The notes beneath the pieces are model-generated. The model did no database searches, was not told the DNA's origin, and saw only the letters and a list, made by a program, of their open reading frames with translations. Position numbers and translations under genes: made by a program. A stretch of DNA of 64,000 bases, from the NCBI GenBank assembly GCA_013314715.1, contig JABUFC010000006.1:17551-81550 (forward strand), read 5' to 3'. Source of the stretch: Bacteroidales bacterium (GTDB lineage: Bacteria; Bacteroidota; Bacteroidia; Bacteroidales; GWA2-32-17). Positions 16,624 to 25,123 of the stretch are shown here, in pieces. Numbering within the stretch: the first letter of the stretch is position 1; every line of letters starts with the position of its first letter.

Positions 16624-18187
16624 TGACTTCGTTTTGTTGCCTTGCAAAAGTGAATAGGGTATAAAAGAATACAACAAAAGTAATCCCAGCTTGGGTTTCG
16701 AGTGTGTCTTCGTTGAAAAATGAGATAATAACTATTAAAAAGAAAATAATAGGTAAAAACTTGGGTTTGGTTAAGTGTTTAAAATATGGATAGATAAAAG
16801 CAAACAGAATCCAGATAAACGCAAAAATTCCGAATGTTAGTAAGAAGGTAACAAATTGATTATGTGCTCTTAATCTGAATTCATATGTTAGTGGACTTTT
16901 GAGTTCATCGTATTTTTTATTAAACGATTTTTGAACATTGCCAGTACCAACACCAAACCAAAAATGCTCATTGATAATGGCTATGGCTGTTCTAAGGTAT
17001 TCAACACGTTGAAAAAGCGAGCTTCCATTAACATAACCCAGGTAGCGATGGGAATAGTAATCCCACATAAAAGAATAAATATAAGGATAGAGCGACCATC
17101 TACGAGTGTATTGAAAATTTGCAATTCCTTTTTCAATAGCTTTTATGTCTTCTGTTGTGAGTTTTGAACAACCTAACGAGTCTTTAGTCAATCCTTTCGA
17201 TGTTAAGTATCGTATAAGAGTGAATTTTAATTGGTTACCTTTAAAATCCAAACAATCGTAGCAAATAGAGCTGCGTTTATTCCATTCTTTTCTAAGTTCA
17301 TCTTCTTGAATGTAGTACCAAACCTTTTTGCCATTTTCAACTTCTTTACTTTCTTTTATGAATGAATACAAATTGCCATTAGGTGTATAAACCAACGAGT
17401 CGGGTGCAGTTGTATTCATTCCAATAATGAAACTATTCCATATATTTTTGCTATAATTATAAAGAAAAACGAGCATTACAACTATGGCAACACTTAAAAA
17501 CCATTTGATACACGATGATGATTTTACGAGGAAATACGCAAAAACGATAAAACTAAGAATTGAAAAGATAAAAATTCCAGTATTTACTCTGAGTATAAAA
17601 ATTAACACAATAAGATAAAGCATAGCGATAAAGTAAGCAATACGAAGTGTTTTTTTGTTTTCTTTTTCAATAAAGCTGTAATTAAATAAAATAAATATCG
17701 AAAATACAATCATCAACGAATAGCGGATATGCGAAATAAAGGGAGATACTTGGCGATAATCAGAAATTCCTAGAGATTCTTGAAAAATCCATCGGTAAAG
17801 CGTGATAAATGAAACAAAAATAACAGAAATAGCAAAGGTTGTAAATAAAAATTTCATTGTTCTACGATCCAACGGTTCAGATGAGGCAATAAAAAAGGGC
17901 ATAAGTGCCATGGGTAACTTAATTCTTAAATCATTGAGCGCATAAGAATAGTCTTGTGGTGGAAATAACCACAGTAAGTGTATAAAGTATATCGAAATAA
18001 ATATCCATAGGTTTTTATTGTTAGTTAAACGAGTCCATTTTTCTTTGAAACGACCTTCTAAAATCCAATTGCCGTATAAAATAAATTGCGAAAGGCTCAT
18101 CAGAAAAACAGAAGTTGGGATAGCAATAGAGAGTAAAAAAAGCGAAAAAATATATATTCTTTTATGTATGGACTCTTTAAAAAACAT
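16589..18187 (-). CDS. O-antigen ligase-like polytopic membrane protein
   Basis: A 532-residue protein with about ten to twelve hydrophobic helices and one long soluble loop at roughly residues 255-390. The segment after the loop, GVGTGNVQKSF and RAHNQFVTFLLTFGIFAF, is the characteristic conserved region of the O-antigen ligase/Wzy family, including the HN pair in a periplasmic loop. Such proteins attach or polymerise surface polysaccharide on undecaprenyl carriers. The gene converges on fdhA and their coding ends overlap by 35 bases. Ligase and polymerase cannot be separated from sequence alone. Confidence 0.72.
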   Translation of the reverse strand: MFFKESIHKRIYIFSLFLLSIAIPTSVFLMSLSQFILYGNWILEGRFKEKWTRLTNNKNLWIFISIYFIHLLWLFPPQDYSYALNDLRIKLPMALMPFFIASSEPLDRRTMKFLFTTFAISVIFVSFITLYRWIFQESLGISDYRQVSPFISHIRYSLMIVFSIFILFNYSFIEKENKKTLRIAYFIAMLYLIVLIFILRVNTGIFIFSILSFIVFAYFLVKSSSCIKWFLSVAIVVMLVFLYNYSKNIWNSFIIGMNTTAPDSLVYTPNGNLYSFIKESKEVENGKKVWYYIQEDELRKEWNKRSSICYDCLDFKGNQLKFTLIRYLTSKGLTKDSLGCSKLTTEDIKAIEKGIANFQYTRRWSLYPYIYSFMWDYYSHRYLGYVNGSSLFQRVEYLRTAIAIINEHFWFGVGTGNVQKSFNKKYDELKSPLTYEFRLRAHNQFVTFLLTFGIFAFIWILFAFIYPYFKHLTKPKFLPIIFFLIVIISFFNEDTLETQAGITFVVFFYTLFTFARQQNEVTKPSQYERPNI

Positions 18188-18290
18188 AAAGCCAATAACG
18201 CAAATAAATGATTTTTATTTTATCATGTCCATATCTTTTTTTGTACACTTTGAAAACAATTATTACTTTTACTCATAAAAATATAAGGTT

Positions 18291-21200
18291 ATGAGCGAAA
18301 CCATTTTAAAAGCACTTATGCGTCTTTTTGCGATTATTGCCGATGTAGATAGCGAAAACGAAGGTGGCGTTAGCGATAAAGGGCGCGAGGTGGTTGCATC
18401 TTATTTAAAACAACAATTAAGTCAAGAACTTGTCGATCAATATTTAGCTCTTTTCGATCAATATTTTCAGGAACAACAAGGCAAAAAAGGTAAGAAACGC
18501 CTATCGGCTAATAGTGTAAAAGTTTTAGCTATTTGCTCAAGAATAAACGATGAGCTTCGTCAAGAACAAAAAATTTTGGTACTTCTTAAGTTGCTTGAAT
18601 TTATTAATTATAATGAAATTATTGGTGAATATGAATTAGAATTTGTCAAAACTGTTTCAGAAACATTTAATATTCCAGCTTTAGAGTACGAAAATTGTAA
18701 AGCCTTAATCCTCGAAAAACCCGATAAAATTCCTTACAAAGAACATTTACTCATTATAGATAATCAACTCCAAAATTTTATTGAAGGCGCTAAACATATA
18801 TATAACGAACAGCTTAAAGGACAATTAGTTGTTTTGCATATTGAGAGTACCAATATGTATGCTTTTGGGTACATCGGCGACGAAACACTTTATTTAAATG
18901 GTCAACTTATTTACCCTAAAAGAGTTTATATTTTAGTAAAAGGATCCACTATTAGAAGCTCAAAATTAGCTCCAATTTATTACAGCGATGTAGTAGCCAC
19001 ATTTCTTAGTACCAAACAATCGCAAAAAATTACTTTTACAGCTAAACACGTTTCATTTAAATTTAAAAATTCAAATAATGGTTTACACGATTTTAATTTT
19101 AGCGAAGAGACGGGACAATTAATTGGTGTAATGGGAGGAAGTGGAGCCGGTAAATCAACTTTATTAAGTATATTAAATGGTAATTTAAAACCTGACGAGG
19201 GCGAAGTTCTTATCAATGGTTTTAATGTTCATACTGAAAAAGAAAAAATTAAAGGTGTTATCGGATTTGTTCCTCAAGATGATTTATTAATCGAAGAACT
19301 GACCGTATATCAGAATCTTTATTACAATGCCAAACTTTGCTTTGCAAAATTTAATGAAGAACAAATTCATGATGCGGTAGTTAAAGTATTGCAAGACTTA
19401 GATTTATATGAAATTCGCAATTTAAAGGTTGGCGGACCATTAAACAAATTTATCAGTGGTGGACAACGTAAACGCTTGAATATCGCTTTAGAGTTGATTC
19501 GCGAACCCGATATAATGTTTGTTGATGAGCCTACATCTGGTCTCTCTTCGATGGATTCTGAAATGGTCATGGATTTGCTAAAAGAAATTACATTAAAAGG
19601 TAAGTTAGCTATTGTAAACATACACCAACCATCGTCCGATATTTTTAAATTATTCGATAAGATTCTTATCCTTGATAAGGGTGGATATCCCATATATTAT
19701 GGCAACCCAGTTGAATCGCTCATATATTTCAAAAAAGCTATCAATCATGTAAATGCCGATGAAAGTGAGTGTCGTTGTTGCGGTAATGTTAACCCCGAGC
19801 AGGTTTTGCAAATTGTTGAAACCAAGGTTGTTGATGAATATGGAAAGCTCACACGGAATAGAAAATTTGCACCTTCCGAATGGTTTAAACTTTATAAAAC
19901 TACATTAGATAATGCTTTTAAAGAAAAGAAATACGAAAAAGTAATTCCAACCAATAATTTTGATATTCCATCACGTTGGAATCAGTTTAAAATATTCATT
20001 ATTCGCGATGTTCTTTCTAAACTTACTAATAAACAATACGTCCTTCTTAATTTTTTAGAAGCCCCTGTTCTTGCAATTATTTTAGGATATTTTACAAAGT
20101 ATATTGCTGGCGAACGATACATTTTTAGCGAAAACGAAAATCTTTTTGCATATCTGTTTATGGCTATTGTGGTTGCTTTGTTTTTAGGAATGACAGTTAG
20201 TGCCGAAGAGATTATTCGCGACAGAAAAATTTTGCAACGCGAAAAGTTTTTAAACTTAAGCCGCTTTAGTTATATAAATGCAAAAGTGATTATAATGTTT
20301 GTATTGTCGTCAATTCAAATGATAACTTTTGTGTTGATAGGTAATACCATATTAGGGATAAAAGGATTAACGCCCGAATATTATTGGATTTTGTTTACTA
20401 CTGCTTGTTTTGCCAATATGTTAGGATTAAACATTTCGTCGGCTCTTAACTCAGTTGTAACTATTTACATTTTGATACCCTTTATTTTAGTACCTCAACT
20501 TTTATTAAGTGGGGTAATTGTTAAGTTTGATAAATTACATAAATCGGTCGCAAGTGTTCGTTATGTGCCTATTGCTGGCGATTTAATGACCTCACGTTGG
20601 GCATTTGAAGCTTTAGCAGTTACACAGTTTAAGAAAAACAAATGGGAAAAAAATTTTTTTGAAATCGATCAACGAAAAAGTTTTAATGAGTTTCGTTTTA
20701 ACTATTTAATACCCGAATTACTTAACCGTTTAGATGCATGCGAGCGTTATCTTACCGATAAATCGGTGAATGTTTCTTTTGATAAAAATTTGCTCATTAT
20801 TAAAAATGAAATTACTGTGTTGGAGCAATTATTTGCAAAAAAGAAATTTAAAAATTTTGAACAACTTAACCCCGAAAAATTTAATGCTAATGTAGCCTCG
20901 AAAGTTCGTGATTACCTCGAAGAAAAACGAAAGTTTTTTGTAAAACAATATAATAAAGCAACGGCCGATGGTGATAAAAAACTAAGTGAGTTGTCTCAAA
21001 AATATTCTCAATCTGATTTGGTTAAATTAAAAGAAGACTATTATAATATTTCGCTTGCCGATTTAGTTACAAATAAAAATACTTTTCAAACATTAGTTGA
21101 AGACAATGATCGCTTAATTCAATTGACAAAGCCTATTTTTAAAGACCCTGAATCGAATTATGGAAGAGCTCATTTTTATGCTCCATATAAACGTATAGGA

Positions 21201-21353
21201 AGTATTGAAATAGATACATTCTGGTTTAATACAATGTTTATTTGGTTTACAACTATTTTTATGTATATAGCTCTTCAGTTTGATTGGTTAAGAAAATTGT
21301 TGACTAGTTCTATATGGTTAAAAATTAAATTTTTTAAAAAGAATGACGATTAG
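18291..21353 (+). CDS. ABC half-transporter with N-terminal TerB-like domain (ABCG-like fusion)
   Basis: A 1020-residue fusion. Residues about 1-140 are acidic and helical (FAIIADVDSENEGGVSDKG, then EYELEFVKTVSETFNI) and resemble a TerB-like domain. A strand-rich linker at about 190-250 follows. The ATPase has GGSGAGKST (about 281-289), the signature SGGQRKRLNIALEL (about 387-400) and Walker B MFVDEPTSGLSS. ISGGQRKR plus EPTSGL is the ABCG/eye-pigment style. The C-terminal half has about six helices with a long soluble insert (roughly 790-960) before the last one. Nucleotide-binding domain ahead of membrane domain in one chain is the ABCG order. Substrate unknown. A CRCCGN motif lies between ATPase and membrane part. 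Its stop overlaps the next gene. Confidence 0.8.
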   Translation: MSETILKALMRLFAIIADVDSENEGGVSDKGREVVASYLKQQLSQELVDQYLALFDQYFQEQQGKKGKKRLSANSVKVLAICSRINDELRQEQKILVLLKLLEFINYNEIIGEYELEFVKTVSETFNIPALEYENCKALILEKPDKIPYKEHLLIIDNQLQNFIEGAKHIYNEQLKGQLVVLHIESTNMYAFGYIGDETLYLNGQLIYPKRVYILVKGSTIRSSKLAPIYYSDVVATFLSTKQSQKITFTAKHVSFKFKNSNNGLHDFNFSEETGQLIGVMGGSGAGKSTLLSILNGNLKPDEGEVLINGFNVHTEKEKIKGVIGFVPQDDLLIEELTVYQNLYYNAKLCFAKFNEEQIHDAVVKVLQDLDLYEIRNLKVGGPLNKFISGGQRKRLNIALELIREPDIMFVDEPTSGLSSMDSEMVMDLLKEITLKGKLAIVNIHQPSSDIFKLFDKILILDKGGYPIYYGNPVESLIYFKKAINHVNADESECRCCGNVNPEQVLQIVETKVVDEYGKLTRNRKFAPSEWFKLYKTTLDNAFKEKKYEKVIPTNNFDIPSRWNQFKIFIIRDVLSKLTNKQYVLLNFLEAPVLAIILGYFTKYIAGERYIFSENENLFAYLFMAIVVALFLGMTVSAEEIIRDRKILQREKFLNLSRFSYINAKVIIMFVLSSIQMITFVLIGNTILGIKGLTPEYYWILFTTACFANMLGLNISSALNSVVTIYILIPFILVPQLLLSGVIVKFDKLHKSVASVRYVPIAGDLMTSRWAFEALAVTQFKKNKWEKNFFEIDQRKSFNEFRFNYLIPELLNRLDACERYLTDKSVNVSFDKNLLIIKNEITVLEQLFAKKKFKNFEQLNPEKFNANVASKVRDYLEEKRKFFVKQYNKATADGDKKLSELSQKYSQSDLVKLKEDYYNISLADLVTNKNTFQTLVEDNDRLIQLTKPIFKDPESNYGRAHFYAPYKRIGSIEIDTFWFNTMFIWFTTIFMYIALQFDWLRKLLTSSIWLKIKFFKKNDD

Positions 21354-22245
21354 TGGTTTTACAATGGTGCGTAATGCCACCAAACTTTATTTCCCTATTA
21401 AAGAAAGTATATCAAGCATTTTACCAATAGTAGATGAATTTGTAGTGGCTTTAGGTAAGGGCGATAATGACGATAAAACCCAAGAAGAAATATTGTCGTT
21501 ACAATCATCTAAAATAAAAATCATACATCGCGAATGGGACCCTGTTTTATATAAAGATGGTAAAATATTTGCCCATGAAACGAATGTCGCTTTAAATGAA
21601 TGTAATGGCGATTGGTGTTTTTATTTGCAAGCCGACGAAGTCATTCATGAGGATGATTTATCTTATATTCAGCAAGCTTGTCAGCACTTTTTGAACAATA
21701 AGCGAGTAGATGGATTTACCCTAAAATATCATCATTTTTTTGGCGATTATCAGCATTATTTACCTATTCACGGATGGTGTCGTAATGAAATTCGTATTAT
21801 TAGAAATAGAATAGGGGTTTATTCATATAACGATGCCAATACTTTTAGAAAAGGTAATAATGAAAAGTTGAACATTATTGCTTTAAACGCATACGTATAT
21901 CATTATGGGTGGGTTCGCCCCCCTGTTTTAATGCAAAAAAAGAAAAATGTACAAGACTCGATTCACGCTGGCAATAAAGAAATGGTAGCTAAGGAAGAGT
22001 TTTTTACCTATGGGAATTTATCTAAAGTACCGCAATATAAAGGCTCTCACCCAAAAGTGATGCACGAACGTATAAAAAATCTTTTTTGGAACAATGAATT
22101 ATCTTTCGAAAAGGTAAGGCTACTTCGCCCCAAGATGAAGCACGAAAAGTTGAAATATAAACTATTAAGTTTTTTTGAAAACAAAATCTTAGGAGGCAAG
22201 CAACTTTTTGGATATAAGAATTGGAAAAAAGTTGGGCGATATTAA
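21343..22245 (+). CDS. Family 2 glycosyltransferase
   Basis: A 300-residue soluble GT-A-fold protein. It begins SGFTMVRNATKLYFPIKE, the nucleotide-sugar binding start of this subgroup, and contains YLQADEVIHEDD (about 95-106), in which ADE takes the place of the DxD metal motif. The C-terminal part is rich in Lys and aromatic residues (YHYGWVRPPVLMQKKK). Likely transfers a sugar in surface polysaccharide or LPS core assembly. It overlaps the ABC fusion gene by 11 bases, so the two are cotranslated, though a functional link is not obvious. Confidence 0.82.
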   Translation: MTISGFTMVRNATKLYFPIKESISSILPIVDEFVVALGKGDNDDKTQEEILSLQSSKIKIIHREWDPVLYKDGKIFAHETNVALNECNGDWCFYLQADEVIHEDDLSYIQQACQHFLNNKRVDGFTLKYHHFFGDYQHYLPIHGWCRNEIRIIRNRIGVYSYNDANTFRKGNNEKLNIIALNAYVYHYGWVRPPVLMQKKKNVQDSIHAGNKEMVAKEEFFTYGNLSKVPQYKGSHPKVMHERIKNLFWNNELSFEKVRLLRPKMKHEKLKYKLLSFFENKILGGKQLFGYKNWKKVGRY

Positions 22246-22293
22246 AAAAAAAAACGGCAAAAATATGGACTCTAACACCGAAAAATTCTACTA

Positions 22294-23433
22294 TTAAGGC
22301 TTTAATGTCATGGTACAAGTTACAGGAAAGTGGTCGCTAACATTTATTCTATGAATTTGGTAATTACACGAATTAAAATCATCACTGTACAATATGTAAT
22401 CAATTCGCAAAAATGGAATATTACCATTGTATGTCGAGCCTAAATATTTGTCAATTAATGAATAACTATCATTTAAGTTTTTAGAAATTACGGAATATGT
22501 GTAAGAAGAAGGGGTGTCGTTAAAATCACCACAAACAATAACAGGGAAGGGGCATGTGTTAATATGTTGAGCTATGATTGTTGCTTGAGTATTCCTTTTT
22601 TTGGAAGCATTGATGAGTCGGCGTAAAACAGATTTCGATTTATTCAGTTCCAGACTATCGGGTTTATGCTCTAGCGACGAAATAAAAGCATAATCTTCGC
22701 TACCTAACCTAACACTCTCGAGATGCATATTATATATTCTTACAGTATCTGAGTGTACAAGAATATCGGTATATATACACATATTCGAGGTACCCGAAAA
22801 AGTTATTTCTCCTTTATTAACAATAGGAAATCGTGTAATAGTAGCAATACCAAAGAAGTCTGTTTTTCTATTAACTACAGGAAAATAAGTATGAATATTT
22901 TCAGTTTTTATGCCTTTAAGCAAGAAATCTGTTGTAATGTATTTGCCGTCGCTTTGATAATAATACTCCTGAAAGCAAGCTATATCGGGGCTTTGTTTTA
23001 CAATAAAATCTAATATGTTTTGGTGATTGGGGTGATGGTTTTTCCAATTGTAAACATCAAATAACCGAACATTAAAAGTCATAACATCAAATGATTTAGT
23101 GGATGGTATGGTGCAGTTTTTAGAATAAAAGATAGAAGTAATATTTAAATATTTGTTAAAGACACTAATTCCCCAAACAAAAAAAGGTAATAAAATTAGA
23201 AGGGTTGTAAAGTATTTACGATACAAAGCAATAATAGAAAAAATAATAAAAACTAAAAAAATATAAGGAAATCCTAATGCAAAAATGGTCGGTAATGACC
23301 ACGTATTAGCATCTATATACTTGGCTAACAAAGCTAGTATAAGAAGAAGTGAATTAAATATATAAATACTAATAAACAAGCTTTTTACAATGCGTCGAAA
23401 TAGGCTTTTTTTCTTTTTATTGTTTAAACTCAT
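22294..23433 (-). CDS. Membrane-anchored endonuclease/exonuclease/phosphatase family protein
   Basis: A 379-residue protein with about three transmembrane helices in the first 100 residues, then an EEP catalytic domain. The metal and active-site motifs are in order: MTFNVRLFD, ACFQEYY (Glu ligand), YNMHLES, VCGDFNDTPSS (the GDFND signature) and the final VSDHFPV (SDH). The domain should face the periplasm. Members hydrolyse phosphodiester or phosphomonoester bonds in DNA, RNA or lipids; the substrate is not inferable. It is the last gene of the mutL/rhomboid operon and its start overlaps the upstream rhomboid stop by 4 bases. Confidence 0.85.
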   Translation of the reverse strand: MSLNNKKKKSLFRRIVKSLFISIYIFNSLLLILALLAKYIDANTWSLPTIFALGFPYIFLVFIIFSIIALYRKYFTTLLILLPFFVWGISVFNKYLNITSIFYSKNCTIPSTKSFDVMTFNVRLFDVYNWKNHHPNHQNILDFIVKQSPDIACFQEYYYQSDGKYITTDFLLKGIKTENIHTYFPVVNRKTDFFGIATITRFPIVNKGEITFSGTSNMCIYTDILVHSDTVRIYNMHLESVRLGSEDYAFISSLEHKPDSLELNKSKSVLRRLINASKKRNTQATIIAQHINTCPFPVIVCGDFNDTPSSYTYSVISKNLNDSYSLIDKYLGSTYNGNIPFLRIDYILYSDDFNSCNYQIHRINVSDHFPVTCTMTLKP

Positions 23434-24299
23434 TTGTGGCTAGATTTGAAAAGTGTTTCTTTTTCTTTTTTACTAAGACTTTCGTAACCTTGTTTTGAAA
23501 TTTTGTCTAATATTCTATCAATTTCTTTTTGAAGTTGAGCTTTTCTAAAATTGTATTCTTGGTCGTTCATTTCTCTAACATTTTTTTGAGAAAAGCTTAT
23601 ATTTCTTTTAAATTTAGGAATTCGAATAGAAGGAAACTTAAGTTTAGGTTGACGTAAAAGCAAACCATAACAAACTCCATAAAATGCACCACCCAAATGA
23701 GCAATATGCCCACCACTATTTTCGCTAGCAATACTAAGAAAATCGATTACAATAGTAAAGATTGCAATATGCTTAAGTTTAACTTGTCCAATTAATAATA
23801 GGTTCATTCTATATTCGGGTATATAAAACGATATTGTAACAACAACTGCAATAACAGCAGCTGAAGCTCCTAAAGCCTTTGAAACAGAAACTATATCTTT
23901 AAAAGCAGGAAATAAATTAAAGGCTAAAATGTAAAAAAGTGCACCCAATAATCCACCTATCACATAAGTGTATAATAATTTTTTTGAACTTAAATAATCA
24001 ATGAAAATTTTACCAAACCAGTAAAACCAAAGCATGTTAAAAACTATATGAAGAATTTCTTCGTGCGTAAACATATAAGTTATAGGTGTCCATGGAAAGT
24101 ATTTTAAGCTATCTAAATTGGCTGGCAACATTAAGTAGTTTAAAACATAATAAACCCCTTGATTTTCAAAATGCATTAAAAATACAAATAGGCGTGATAG
24201 ACTAACAAGTATATAAACGGCAATATTAATATACAATAACTTAGTTAAATAATTACCGTACTTAAATTTATTCCAATATTTTAAAATTATATTTTTCAT
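23430..24299 (-). CDS. Rhomboid family intramembrane serine protease with C-terminal DUF6576-like tail
   Basis: A 289-residue polytopic protein. Catalytic Ser is in GASAAV (the family usually has GASG/GASA) and the catalytic His in HIAHLGGAFYG. The upstream helix EEILHIVFNMLWFYWFG carries the oxyanion-type His/Asn. After the last helix a charged cytoplasmic tail of about 65 residues (EMNDQEYNFRKAQLQKEID, then LSKKEKETLF) matches the tail found on one class of Bacteroidota rhomboids. It overlaps the preceding rhomboid gene at its start base and the following gene by 4 bases. Substrates unknown. Confidence 0.87.
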   Translation of the reverse strand: MKNIILKYWNKFKYGNYLTKLLYINIAVYILVSLSRLFVFLMHFENQGVYYVLNYLMLPANLDSLKYFPWTPITYMFTHEEILHIVFNMLWFYWFGKIFIDYLSSKKLLYTYVIGGLLGALFYILAFNLFPAFKDIVSVSKALGASAAVIAVVVTISFYIPEYRMNLLLIGQVKLKHIAIFTIVIDFLSIASENSGGHIAHLGGAFYGVCYGLLLRQPKLKFPSIRIPKFKRNISFSQKNVREMNDQEYNFRKAQLQKEIDRILDKISKQGYESLSKKEKETLFKSSHK

Positions 24300-25117
24300 T
24301 AATAACTTCTATATTTTTTTCGCCAAAATAATATAAGTATTAGTCCAAAAAGCATACCGCCTAAGTGAGCAAAATGAGCAACATTGTCGCCGGGTTGATT
24401 CATAATACCACTATAAAGTTCAAAAAATCCATACAAAATAACGAAGTATTTTGCCTTTATTGGAACAAAAAAATAAAGATATATAAGTGCATTGGGAAAA
24501 ATCATACCAAAAGCAAGTAATAAACCAAAAACAGCACCCGACGCTCCAACTGTAGGAATATTGATTTGGGTTAAATACTGATAATCTAAAAATTTGAATG
24601 AATCACTCACAAAACTTGGGTCATTTCTTAATAAAGACCAAGAACTAATGAAATCGTTAAGTTGTAGTTGATATTCTGGAAAATAGTTAACAATTAAATA
24701 AGCGAAAGATTCAGGAGAAGGACTATTTTTGTAAGCAATTATAGCTTGTTCTAAACCGTAAAATCGAAACCAACTAATCAATAAGTGTAAAGCTGCCGCT
24801 CCTAAACCTGTAAAAAAGTAATAGTATGCAAAACGCTTACTCCCCCATATGTTTTCAATAGCTGAGCCAAACATCCACAAAGCAAACATATTAGAAAAAA
24901 TATGCATAAAATTTCCGTGCATGAACATATGGCTGATTAACTGATACCATTGAAAGTTTTCTGATTTAAAATAGTATAAACCTAGATAATGAGTTAAATC
25001 TAAGTCGAATTTACTTTGAAACAAATAGGTAGCTAAAAACATTAAGCCGTTGATAATAAGTATGTTTTTTACAACGGGTGGCATCAATCTAAATCGAGTA
25101 GGAGAATAATAATTCAT
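24299..25117 (-). CDS. Rhomboid family intramembrane serine protease
   Basis: A 272-residue protein with six or seven predicted helices. The catalytic Ser motif GASGAVFGLLLAFG and the His motif HFAHLGGMLFG are canonical, and HGNFMHIFSNMFALWMFG supplies the conserved His and Asn of helix 2. It differs from the adjacent rhomboid in having a long loop (about residues 115-170) between early helices and no long C-terminal tail. It lies 6 bases after mutL and shares one base with the next rhomboid gene. Paired rhomboids downstream of mutL are typical of Bacteroidota. Confidence 0.9.
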   Translation of the reverse strand: MNYYSPTRFRLMPPVVKNILIINGLMFLATYLFQSKFDLDLTHYLGLYYFKSENFQWYQLISHMFMHGNFMHIFSNMFALWMFGSAIENIWGSKRFAYYYFFTGLGAAALHLLISWFRFYGLEQAIIAYKNSPSPESFAYLIVNYFPEYQLQLNDFISSWSLLRNDPSFVSDSFKFLDYQYLTQINIPTVGASGAVFGLLLAFGMIFPNALIYLYFFVPIKAKYFVILYGFFELYSGIMNQPGDNVAHFAHLGGMLFGLILILFWRKKYRSY

Positions 25118-25123
25118 TTGAAT

